Shown here: in pieces, positions 35,831-46,193 of the stretch | Numbering within the stretch: position 1 is the stretch's first letter | Layout: every line of letters begins with the position of its first letter | Assembly (NCBI GenBank): GCA_030761205.1 | Contig: JAULJL010000017.1 | Coordinates: 1,250,001 to 1,314,000 of the forward strand | Reading direction: 5' to 3' | Source: Fremontodendron californicum | Lineage: Eukaryota; Streptophyta; Magnoliopsida; Malvales; Malvaceae | Length of the DNA stretch: 64,000 nucleotides | Position numbers and translations under genes: made by a program | The notes under the pieces: generated by a model | Told to the model about the DNA's origin: nothing | Seen by the model: only the letters and a program-made list of their open reading frames with translations | The model's database searches: none

Positions 35831-37875
35831 TAATTTTTTTTTTTAGTTTTAGTGATGGAAGAAAAGTAGAAACACGTCAGATGCACAGCACATATCGATA
35901 CGACAATTTATAGTCGGCAGTGGTGTAATAGCAGTATAGAAGTGGAAAATGCAAGGAAGTTGCAGTGGATGGCGATCGATTAGAATAATAGATTATCATG
36001 TCTTACAAGTTTACAACTTGGGTTGGTCATGGCTGAAGAATTCTCCAAACTAGAAATTACCAGGAAACTTCCTTTTAGTCGCTTTTAGTTCATTTTCAAC
36101 TACTTTAGCATTAAAAAGGTCGTTGCCGTGCGTTGGGGTCAAACTATTCTCAATTCCACCACGTTAAAGGCAAAGCAAAGTAGACAACGCCGAACCCATT
36201 TTGGACGTGTCTGGCGCCTGTGATTCCAAGGAGTTCTTCCTTTTGGAAAAAAGAAAAGAAAATCTTGGATGGTAGTACTTGTTAAAACTGAAACATTTAA
36301 GGACGGTAACTACTTTGTAGGAACAAGAGTTTAGACTAGTGGGATTTTGGGTTGTTGTGCATTCGGCAAGCAAAAGCAATAAAGAAATCCAACCTGGTTA
36401 ATTTTTTTTTGTTTGTCTAAACTCAGGAAAAAAAAGATTGAATTAAAGTCAAGCCAAAATCGGTTTGATACTTTAGGTAAAAGATATATTTGTTCACACT
36501 TACTCTAAGTTTCGTTACATCTAATAAAAATTTCTGCAAATATCGTATAAAAGCAATAGATGAAGCATCCAGTTTAGTAACTTCAATATCAATATTGTGA
36601 CTTAAAAAAAGCTAATAAATCTTCCTAATACTTGCTTTGTATTTGAACTTTGGTTAGCGAAAGGAAAAACCCTATAGTCAATTAAGAAAGGAACTAATTA
36701 AGAAAAAAGTAAGGTTTAGGTAATGAAGTTGAAAGCAATTTTTATTTAAATTTCCAAAATTATATCATAACAGTATAGCATTAGGCATTTTCAAAATATA
36801 TAGTTAATTCGATCTAAGTGAGTGTATGAATCGAGATGAACCTAACTATAGTTTTACTTCATTAATTATACTACAGTGTTGAATTGATGGTAGTTTCCTC
36901 CCCACACCTTTCTTCGAGTTGGGGGAAGTTAGGGCAAAAAATGAGGCATGAAAATGACTCAACGGTTCTTCACCCAATTTTTAGAAATACCAAATCGTGA
37001 AGGTTGGTGGTGTAGTGGATCACATGTCTGAGAATATAAATCCTTGCAATGCGCAGTTACTGTATATTTTCCAAGTCAGCTTCGAGTCTTGACATATTGG
37101 TGGCCGGTGGGATGGGCAAAAATAATTATTGTTGCTTTCCAGTCATTTTAATATTTCATTTTCTAAACCTACCAATTTATTAAAAGGAAAAAAAAAAAAA
37201 AACATTTGAAATTGTTGCTTGTGACTTAAGTTGTCTTACATGCCATAAGTTGTCAATTTAGTAGTCAAAGTTCTTTTTAGTTAGAGGTTAGCAAATGGCA
37301 AGAAATGCACCAAATTAATGCAAAAACAAGTCATATCAAACTTTTCTAACAAGAAATTTAAGTAGTTTTGTCTTCTATTATCAGAACCAAACGCTGAAGG
37401 CAAACCGGCCAAGCGGCAGTTCTTACTCTTACTGTGTCCATATGACCAAATAGTAAATATATATGTACCCAATCTCATTGAGTCAACAATTTCTTGATAT
37501 CAAGGGAAGGATGACCGGTTACCGGAACAAGTAGTCCATAACAGAGCCATAAAATCAAGGCATTAATGCATGGATTCATATGAATATTATTCTCAAATTC
37601 AGTAGATTAATTCACGGATTTTCAATAAAGGCTGCTCGAGAAAATGACTCAACCCATAGGATGTACAAGTTTAAATCACGAGAAAATAAGGAAGCCATTG
37701 GAAAATAAGCTGGAATTAAACATAGCAAAATAGATAAAATTCCAAGCATTAATTACTAGCCAGCCAGAGTTTTGCTGAGAATTGCTTGAAATTTGCTGTT
37801 AAGCAATTAATTAAACCTAGGACCGTATGCAAAGATATATACTTGATATCCTTCCAGTTGCTAGCTGAAGAGATT

Positions 37876-37890
37876 CCCCCCCCCCCCCCC
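37876..37890. repeat. C15 homopolymer
   Basis: Fifteen consecutive C in an AT-rich setting. Prone to slippage and to sequencing error. Confidence 0.9.
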
Positions 37891-38744
37891 ACGTAATTAA
37901 ATCTAATTGTTTAATTAAGAGTCAGCAGAATGCCGCGTTTCCCATTAAGTTGGATCAAGTTATTATATGGAGTATGAAAGTGCTTACCACTTTCTGTTTT
38001 TGTTTGTTTTGGTTGCCCACACGAACGAAAGATCATCAATCATCCAACTGACTACAACTAGCAAAAACTTAATCGTCTTCGCGCATTTTACGGGCGGCTA
38101 AATTTAGTTAAGAAAAGGGTACAAACTACAAATTATATGGCTCTAGAATCTAGATTAATCAAGAAAGTTTACGTTTGATCTAACAATTTATATATACATA
38201 TTGTATTTTATGTTTTTTTTATACACGTATTTTATATATTTTTTTTCGTGTTAATCATATAAATATGAACACGACACAAATTGTTAAACATGTTAAAATC
38301 CTAAACATAAATATGATAAGTGTATTAAAAGTATCATATTAATCGTATTTATTATTTTATTATTGTGTTTGTGTTTGTATTCATGTTTAAAATAATTTAT
38401 CTTTATTTTCACTTTTGATACAGTCAGATGACCAAAATATATACAAGTGAAAATCTAATGGCATTTTCTTCAATCTGATTTCAGGATTGTAAAAAGAGTC
38501 TAAAGCTATAGTGTCTGCCCCTTGAGAATGAGGGTTGAGAGAAAATATTAGCATAATTAGGGAGTGTTTTTCTCATAGTTGAAGCTGTGAAATTTCTATG
38601 GTTTTTATTTGACATATACTTGTATATCTTTATGCTATTTTAGTTTGTCAAATAAATGGCATAGAAATTGACTGAGGCTGAACCCGGCCAATAACATGCT
38701 GCAAGTGCAAAGGCGGTTTGTTGACCAAGCATTCCAATACCATT

Positions 38745-38752
38745 TATAAATA
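38745..38752 (+). promoter_or_regulatory. Probable TATA box of the Ca2+-ATPase gene
   Basis: TATAAATA, 93 bases before the ATG at 38845, giving a short leader of roughly 60-65 bases. Confidence 0.6.
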
Positions 38753-38844
38753 AGGCATCGCCTCTCTTTAGTTGAAAGAAGTTCATTCTCTGATAAAAGA
38801 GAAAATACAAGCATTCTTCTAACAGGTAAAACCCTCCAACAACC

Positions 38845-41800
38845 ATGTCTAGCAGTGAAGAGGGTAAACTGTATGATTGCAGCAGGTTACTCCTCAAAGT
38901 CACCACCTCCAGCTTCACCAAAGCTCAAAGGCGTTGGCGCATTGCTTATGCATCAATATATTCTGTAAGGGTAATGCTTTCTCTTACAAAGGAGATAATA
39001 TCGAAAAGAGGTAGCCAAAACCCCTCTGTCATCTCGCACTTACATCCTTACGTTGCCCTTGATATTGAACCATCGAGCTCTCAGCATTGGGGTGAATTTT
39101 TTTTGTCTTCCTCCTTTGCTCCGAAAATTGATCAAAAAAGACTCGTAGGGACGGTGAAAGAAAAAGACTTGGTTTCTCTTCGCCAGCTTGGAGGAGTTGA
39201 GGGCGTCGCTACTGCTCTTGGAACAAATCCAGAAAATGGAATCCCAGATGATGATCAAGAGGTTATAAAAAGGCAAGAGAAGTTTGGTACAAATACCTAC
39301 CACAAGCCACCTCCAAAAGGGTTATTATACTTCGTCCTTGAGGCTTTCAAGGACACCACAATTCTTATCCTCCTGGTGTGTGCTGCTCTTTCTCTCGGTT
39401 TTGGTATCAAAGAACATGGCGCTGAAGAGGGTTGGTATGAAGGCGGAAGTATTTTTGTTGCCGTCTTTCTTGTGATTGTTGTCTCTGCACTCAGTAACTT
39501 CAGACAGGAGACTCAATTTGACAAGTTATCAAAAATAAGTAACAATATCAAAGTTGAAGTTGTTAGAGGTGGCCGTCGACAACAAATATCTATATTTGAT
39601 CTTGTTGTTGGAGATGTTGTCTTCCTGAAGATCGGAGATCAAATTCCAGCAGATGGGCTGTTCTTGGATGGATATTCACTGCAAGTGGATGAATCAAGCA
39701 TGACAGGCGAGAGTGACCATGTGGAAGTAGATGCCACCAGGAACCCATTCCTTTTTTCTGGTTCAAAGGTGGCAGATGGATATGCTCAAATGCTTGTAGC
39801 AACCGTGGGAATGGACACTACATGGGGTGAAATGATGAGCTCGATAACAAGTGATAAAAATGAAAGAACACCACTACAAGATCGACTGGACAAACTAACC
39901 TCTTCTATTGGAAAGGTAGGTCTTGCAGTTGCCTTTCTAGTCCTCGCAGTCTTATTAATTCGTTATTTCACGGGGAATACAAAAGATGACAGTGGGAGGA
40001 CGGAATACATTGGTAGCAAGACCGATGTAGACGATATCTTAAATGCGGTTGTTCGTATTGTTGCTGCTGCAGTAACTATTGTGGTCGTTGCAATCCCAGA
40101 AGGTCTGCCGTTGGCTGTCACTCTTACACTTGCTTACTCAATGAAAAGAATGATGGCTGATCAGGCAATGGTTAGAAAACTTTCAGCTTGTGAAACAATG
40201 GGCTCAGCTACAATTATTTGTACTGACAAAACTGGAACCTTGACACTAAATCAGATGAAAGTAACCCAGTTTTGGCTCGGCCAAGAGTCCATTGAGGAAG
40301 ATCGTTCCAACATCATTGACCCAACTGTTCTTGAATTATTCTACCAAGGAGTTGGTTTGAACACAACTGGTAGTGTTTGCAAACCCGTATCCGGATCCCT
40401 ACTACCTGAGTTTTCTGGCAGTCCAACCGAAAAGGCAATTCTCTCTTGGGCTGTCTCCGGTTTGGGTCTGGATATGGAAAAATTGAAGCAAAAATACAGC
40501 ATTCTCCATGTTGAAACCTTCAACTCGGAGAAAAAGCGAAGTGGGGTTTCAATAAGGAGAAAAGCTGATGAAACTATTCACGTACACTGGAAAGGAGCTG
40601 CAGAGATGATTGTAGCCATGTGCTCACAATATTATGAGAGTAATGGGATCATAAGGTCCATGAATGAAGACGGAAGGAGCAGAATCGAAACGATAGTCCA
40701 AAGCATGGCAGCTAGTAGCCTACGATGCATTGCTTTTGCTCATAAGCAAGTTTCACAAGAAGAGATGGAATGTGATGATGATAGCGGAAAGACGCATAAA
40801 AGAATAAAAGAAGATGGTTTAACCTTGCTAGGGATAGTTGGTTTGAAGGATCCATGTCGCCCAGGGGTCAAGAAAGCCGTGGAAGCTTGCCAATCTGCAG
40901 GGGTGGCCATCAAAATGATTACTGGAGACAACATTTTCACAGCAAAAGCTATAGCTACAGAATGCGGAATTCTAGGACCTGATTACAACGAAGAAAGTGG
41001 AGAAGCTATAGAAGGCATTGAATTTCGAAACTATACACCTGATGAGAGAATGGAGAAGGTAGACAAGATCAGGGTGATGGCAAGGTCCTCTCCATTTGAC
41101 AAGCTTTTGATGGTTCAGTGCCTGAAACAGAAAGGTCATGTGGTCGCAGTCACAGGGGATGGCACTAATGATGCTCTTGCACTAAAAGAAGCCGATATTG
41201 GACTTTCAATGGGCATTCAAGGCACTGAGGTGGCCAAGGAGAGCTCAGACATTGTCATATTGGATGATAATTTTAGCTCAGTTGCCACAGTCGTAAGATG
41301 GGGAAGATGTGTTTATAACAACATACAAAAGTTCATTCAATTTCAACTTACCGTTAATGTTGCAGCTCTTGTAATTAACTTCATTGCAGCAGTTTCTGCC
41401 GGTGAGGTTCCCTTGACAGCAGTTCAATTGCTGTGGGTAAACCTCATCATGGACACATTAGGTGCTCTAGCTCTTGCAACAGATAGGCCCACTAAGGAGC
41501 TAATGAAGAAGCCACCTGTCGGTCGAACTGAGCCCCTCATTACTAATATTATGTGGAGGAATCTTTTAGCCCAAGCAGCATACCAGATAGCTATTCTCTT
41601 GATCTTACAATTTAGAGGTGAATCTATATTCAATGTGCCTAAGAGGGTAAAGTACACACTGATTTTCAATACTTTCGTTCTCTGCCAAGTTTTTAATGAG
41701 TTCAATGCAAGGAAGTTGGAGAAGCAAAACGTTTTCGAAGGCATTCTTAAGAACAGATTATTTCTGGGAATTGTGGGGATAACTATCATTCTTCAGGTGG

Positions 41801-42048
41801 TTATGGTGGAATTTTTAAAGAAGTTTGCAGATACAGAGAGGTTGAAACTATGGCAGTGGGGAGTTTGTATCCTACTTGCAGCTTTCTCATGGCCAATTGC
41901 ATGGTTTGTGAAGCTTATACCTGTTTCAGACAAACCCTTTTTCAGTTATCTCAAGAGGTCAAAAATCATCTTCACAATTGTTAAGCAAACCATCTACCAC
42001 AGGAAACCTTCATCCTGCAGGCTTGGAACTGGAAGTGGAATAAGGTAA
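38845..42048 (+). CDS. Autoinhibited Ca2+-ATPase, plasma-membrane type (ACA12/ACA13 group)
   Basis: One intronless frame of 1067 residues; lack of introns is typical of the ACA12/13 group, unlike other plant ACAs. It is a P2B-type ATPase that exports Ca2+ from the cytosol. The N-terminal region contains a basic amphipathic stretch (FTKAQRRWRIAYASIYSVRV, about residues 24-43) like the calmodulin-binding autoinhibitory site. Seen further on: TGES of the actuator at 287-290, the PEGLPLAV transport motif in TM4, the phosphorylated Asp461 in CDKTGTLT, KGAAEM of the nucleotide site, TGDGTND at 770-776 and WVNLIMDTLGALALATD in TM6. The C-terminus lacks an animal-type regulatory tail. The ATG at 38845 follows a TATA box at 38745 and is the first in frame. 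Every catalytic motif is intact. It lies 6.2 kb downstream of VTE3 on the same strand. Confidence 0.97.
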   Translation: MSSSEEGKLYDCSRLLLKVTTSSFTKAQRRWRIAYASIYSVRVMLSLTKEIISKRGSQNPSVISHLHPYVALDIEPSSSQHWGEFFLSSSFAPKIDQKRLVGTVKEKDLVSLRQLGGVEGVATALGTNPENGIPDDDQEVIKRQEKFGTNTYHKPPPKGLLYFVLEAFKDTTILILLVCAALSLGFGIKEHGAEEGWYEGGSIFVAVFLVIVVSALSNFRQETQFDKLSKISNNIKVEVVRGGRRQQISIFDLVVGDVVFLKIGDQIPADGLFLDGYSLQVDESSMTGESDHVEVDATRNPFLFSGSKVADGYAQMLVATVGMDTTWGEMMSSITSDKNERTPLQDRLDKLTSSIGKVGLAVAFLVLAVLLIRYFTGNTKDDSGRTEYIGSKTDVDDILNAVVRIVAAAVTIVVVAIPEGLPLAVTLTLAYSMKRMMADQAMVRKLSACETMGSATIICTDKTGTLTLNQMKVTQFWLGQESIEEDRSNIIDPTVLELFYQGVGLNTTGSVCKPVSGSLLPEFSGSPTEKAILSWAVSGLGLDMEKLKQKYSILHVETFNSEKKRSGVSIRRKADETIHVHWKGAAEMIVAMCSQYYESNGIIRSMNEDGRSRIETIVQSMAASSLRCIAFAHKQVSQEEMECDDDSGKTHKRIKEDGLTLLGIVGLKDPCRPGVKKAVEACQSAGVAIKMITGDNIFTAKAIATECGILGPDYNEESGEAIEGIEFRNYTPDERMEKVDKIRVMARSSPFDKLLMVQCLKQKGHVVAVTGDGTNDALALKEADIGLSMGIQGTEVAKESSDIVILDDNFSSVATVVRWGRCVYNNIQKFIQFQLTVNVAALVINFIAAVSAGEVPLTAVQLLWVNLIMDTLGALALATDRPTKELMKKPPVGRTEPLITNIMWRNLLAQAAYQIAILLILQFRGESIFNVPKRVKYTLIFNTFVLCQVFNEFNARKLEKQNVFEGILKNRLFLGIVGITIILQVVMVEFLKKFADTERLKLWQWGVCILLAAFSWPIAWFVKLIPVSDKPFFSYLKRSKIIFTIVKQTIYHRKPSSCRLGTGSGIR

Positions 42049-43855
42049 GGCTCTGAAAGAATAAGGACATAACTTCAGAATCACTCCGCTAACTTGAATG
42101 GTCTACCATTTAGCTCAGTTTTGTCGCTCTCTCTGTTGCCAAGACAAAACCAGGAGAAGGGAAGGGAAGAAGGTATGGGCTCTTCATGTTTTAACACTTG
42201 ATTGTCGTAAAGACTTGAAAGAAGAGGGTTCATTCACTTTGAGAGCTACTAACTTCTTATATATGATTCAATCTCACCTTATAGGGTTTGCTCTAACTTT
42301 ACGTTGGATTTTTCTAGCTACATGCCGATTGTTAGTTTATTCTTTTGTAAGGATTTGTTTGGCTTATTCCTTTGTAAGAGTTTTGAAACAGGATGATTTG
42401 TGCTATAAATTGTACTTCTATTCTCATAAAAGAAGTATCCTATATGTATCTACCTAGAGTGTCTTCAAGTATTCTACTATCAAGCATTTGAAATCTGTTA
42501 TTTTGTATTCTTGTAATGAAGCCGAGAAGAGGAGTAAAACTTTTGTCCCAATTTTCTGCATATAAAGAGAAAAAAAAGTTTGTATTAGTTCCATTTTTGA
42601 ACTTAGTGGTTTTTCTTATTAAGGGACAAATTTTGGTGCTCACCAGTTTGATTTTTATGTTTAAAAAATATGCTAGTTCTATCCTGGAATTTTGAGCATC
42701 TATACTATATTTCTCTAAGCACTACAGGAAAAAAAAAAAAAAAACCTTCTTCCTATTTCATAGCTCTGTATTTCAATGGAAAAAAAAAAAAGCATATTGG
42801 AATGTCAAACACTGATACATGACATTCCAAATATTAGGCAAAAGAATGTATAAGGCAGAGCAATAGTTAAAGCTTAAAAATCCCCCAAATAAATGCATAT
42901 GAGCATATCGCCATCCTATTGTGCATTCTTCAATCTCCATTGAAAATTCCATGTCCGAATGCTTATGGTCATTGGAAGAAGAAGGCTAATAAGGTCGTCC
43001 AGCACCCTAACAAGCTAGAGGGGAAGAGTGTATTGCTAAAACAACGATAAAAAACTAAGCTTTGTCCCCACTAAAAACTTGGGCAAACAAAGCTCTACCT
43101 GTTTGCAGAAGGCGATGCTTTTAACAAGGATGCACAGTTAGATCGCACAAATCCATATAAACAAAAAGACTGACCTGAATTCAGCTTCAATTCAATGAAT
43201 TCCTTCTAATATTTGGCATGTATGAGCAGGATTGGAAGTGGATAACTCACACGGTAGGCGATTGAGTGTCAAGAGCAAGAAGATACACTTTACTAGGAAA
43301 ATTGGACATGAAGGTGCAACCTCATACTTTCATTGTTTTCTTGATGAGTATGTTTTAGACTGAATTCAAATTCAATCAAAGCCCAAAGCTACAAACTCAT
43401 GAAATTTTCCCCCGGCAAAAGCAGCAGTTCTCTACATAACCTAGCATGACATAATTGTAAAATCTAGATCAATATTTGAGAATCTAAATAAAACCTTGTT
43501 TGAATAAGTGAATATTTATTCATTTCCAGAAAGAGTACAAAAACATGAAAGCTGTCCCTGGAGAGAAAAACTAATAAAACTCAACTATGGAATCCATAAT
43601 GTAAGGATGTTGCAAACAAAATGCCATTGTTTCTTTCTCTAAAATGCTTACTCAAAATTTGTTATAAAGCTAAAGCAAAAGGAAAGAATAAATAGTGAAA
43701 AGCAAAACCATATTTTGTTAAAAACAAGCAAATGGCTAATGTAACATCAATCAAAACATAATTGTTCCATGTAGAAGGAAATTTTATTCAATTGTTAATT
43801 GTTATTCATAAAATTAAATTTTTTTATTTTTATTCAAAATATTGTTTATTTCTGT

Positions 43856-43962
43856 ATCAAAGTTCACCTTTTGCTTCCATAATCAATAAGCAAGTAGCAA
43901 AAGAAACAATCAAAGTTCACCTTTTGCTTCCATAATCAATAAGCAAGTAGCAAAAGAAACAA
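43856..43962. repeat. 53-bp perfect tandem duplication
   Basis: The unit beginning ATCAAAGTTCACCTTTTGC and running through TTCCATAATCAATAAGCAAG is repeated twice without mismatch (period 53, second unit from 43909). Confidence 0.92.
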
Positions 43963-44544
43963 TCATATGAAGCATTATTTAACAAGTGAATGTAAGAACA
44001 TTCAAAGAAAACACAGCAACATAAGCATACACAAAAAAAAAAAAAAGTCCTTAAATTGAAAGAATATAAAACCAACCAACAGAAGGAACCATAATTCAAA
44101 CTATTTGAAAAAACAAGCATTCCCAATTACTTTTTTCAAGATTGCTTAGGTTTGGCAATAAAAAAAAACTCATCCATTTGACAAAAAAGAGTTAACATAA
44201 GAGAAATGAATGTTTCCCTGCTTTCAGCAATCTTTACACAACTCCCTTTAGTTATACTTATAAATGCTGTTGTTTTGAACAAAACGGTTATTAAAAACCC
44301 ATTAAAAAAAGAAGAAAATTCTGAAGAAAAAAAAAAAGCCTTACCAGTAAGCTTAAACACTGGCATTTGACAGTATAGTAAGGAAGTTAACATGAAACAT
44401 GTTAAAACAAAGCACCAAGTCGATTTGCTCATGGGTCTTGAAATAAAGAAATGAAAACTAAGAGAAAAGGTATCTCCATAGCTTTAACACTAGACATTGT
44501 AACGATAAAGCAAAGGAAATAAAAATGGAGAGAAATTATCATAC

Positions 44545-44610
44545 TTTTAGTGGTAAGTGGTAACCATGGATTGCTTCTTTGACTTCTTTATTCAATGAAG
44601 AGAAAGTGTG
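44545..44610 (-). other. Exon-like segment of an unrecognised minus-strand transcript
   Basis: A 66-base open segment (22 codons, HTFSSLNKEVKEAIHGYHLP...) is preceded on the minus strand by TTTCAG and followed by GTATGA, an acceptor and donor. A second donor-like site (CTAAG/GTACTC) is at 44764/44763 on the same strand. I do not recognise the peptide. It could be an exon of a non-coding RNA, a decayed gene, or chance. Confidence 0.2.
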
Positions 44611-44623
44611 CTGAAAGCCTAAC

Positions 44624-44690
44624 TTAAGCGCAACATTTGTCTTTTTTTTTTTTTGGGGGGGGGGGGGGGGAATTAAGCGCAACATTTGTC
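44624..44690. repeat. 18-bp direct repeat flanking a T13-G16 tract
   Basis: TTAAGCGCAACATTTGTC occurs at 44624-44641 and 44673-44690. Between the copies lie 13 T, 16 G and AA. The layout resembles a target duplication round a homopolymer-only insert. Confidence 0.9.
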
Positions 44691-46193
44691 ATTGATACCT
44701 AAACAGTGACAAAAACAAAAAGGAAAGCAATAAGATCCGAGACCCAAGAGCAAGAGCGAGTACCTTAGTCGAGTAGCAATAAGAGAAACTGATTTTTTTG
44801 ATTATGTTGGAGTCGCGAAGCTTCCTCGTATTTGTACTTGTACGTAGAGAAACGGCTTGCTAGTGGCAGTCGGCAGGACACCCGCTTTTCAACACTTGTG
44901 CTAGCGACGTCATCTCCCACTTAAGGCATGAAACTGGAAACTTGTAATAACAGGTTGCTTTTTTTTTTTTTTTTTTTTTATGATGTCACCATTCATATTA
45001 ATCTATAAGGTATTATTCATTTTAATTTATTGAATTTTACGATTTTGTTTAAAAAAACATCTTACAAATTAAAAATAATATAAACACTTATATACATAAT
45101 CAAATTTTAATACATAATTGATGTGAAATTTATAACTTCGTTCTAGAACCATGACATACGGTATGTCCAAATCGTGCCGTAACAATTCATTTTGATTGCT
45201 TGGTATGGCACGGTAGAGAGAGTTTCCACCGTGCTGCAACTATTTAATATACTTAATGGAGCTCAAGTTTTATACTGAAAAATATTTTTAGGATTATAAT
45301 TTTGAAACTGTTGATGAAGAGCAAAATCCCTGCAAATGAGTTTATTTTCTAACAAGTACATCCATTTAACCAAAACTGACTAAGCCCTTAGCTCAAGTAG
45401 TTTGCCTGGATGGAATTTTAAATGACCATATATTATGATTATAATCTTAATACTATGTTTTTAAACAAAAGAAAAGATAAAAAGATCAGCCACCAAATCT
45501 CTGTGGCTTGAAAGAAACTAGGAAGGATGTTAAAGTTGAATATGGTTCCAATTACAATGGGCACAACTACACAAGTGATTCAAACTAGTTAGCAAGGGCA
45601 AATCAATATTAAATAGTGAAAGCGCAAACTTTAGAAAGATTTAATTAATTATATCAACTAAATATAAATACTTTTAAAAACCTAAACATTCTTTGCGCGT
45701 GGAGTTTATTTAATGAAAGGACCAATATATAAGTAGACTTGGTTGGTTTGTGGAAAATATTGAGGAAATTGAAATAAATACTATAAAATTCCATTATTTT
45801 ATTTATTGATTTAATTCTTAACCAAAAACAACAATAATATTTTCCAAGATCTATAAATACATATTTTCATTTTTATATCTATGCTATATTTTCTTTCTCT
45901 TCAAGTTTTTACAATAAAAAAAGAAAAAGAAAAGGTAAAGACTATAAAGTTATGATTCGGCCCATTGAAGTCTCCTTTTTCTGGAAAAGAATAGCCCATT
46001 GAAAGTCTATAAAGGCCCAAAAAGGCGAAGTAGATCTGCTTTTACAATCGAATCTGGTAAGAAACTGAAGAAAGCCTTGGACTCCCTCAGGCCTCAGCGC
46101 TCCAACGGCTCACCGTTCACACAAGTAAACCCAAAACTTCGAACTTCTTCGGGTTAAAATGTTTGTTTTGTTTCTTAGCAAGAAAGTGAAAAA

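Larger units (their letters stand above)
32675..38740. other. Spacer between VTE3 and the Ca2+-ATPase
   Basis: About 6 kb with no supported gene. The left end holds the VTE3 3' UTR (AATAAA near 32753). The rest is dominated by small inverted-repeat elements listed separately. A GGATATCC/ATCCGAAT-rich stretch at about 34490-34930 looks like another decayed hAT-type MITE. A CGTGT-rich stretch at 38170-38400 resembles the repeat at 27.5-28.6 kb. Confidence 0.45.
42049..46193. other. Spacer between the Ca2+-ATPase and JMJ31-like genes
   Basis: The first 500 bases are the Ca2+-ATPase 3' UTR. Between about 42800 and 44950 the sequence is less AT-rich and contains donor- and acceptor-like sites on the minus strand (see 44545-44610), so a non-coding or decayed transcription unit is possible. 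Further right, AT-rich DNA leads to the JMJ31-like promoter. No intact coding gene is recognised. Confidence 0.4.

Noticed and set aside
37000..37110. tRNA-like A-box (GGTGGTGTAGTGGAT)
   Set aside because: No B-box at the right distance, no A-tail and no target duplication.
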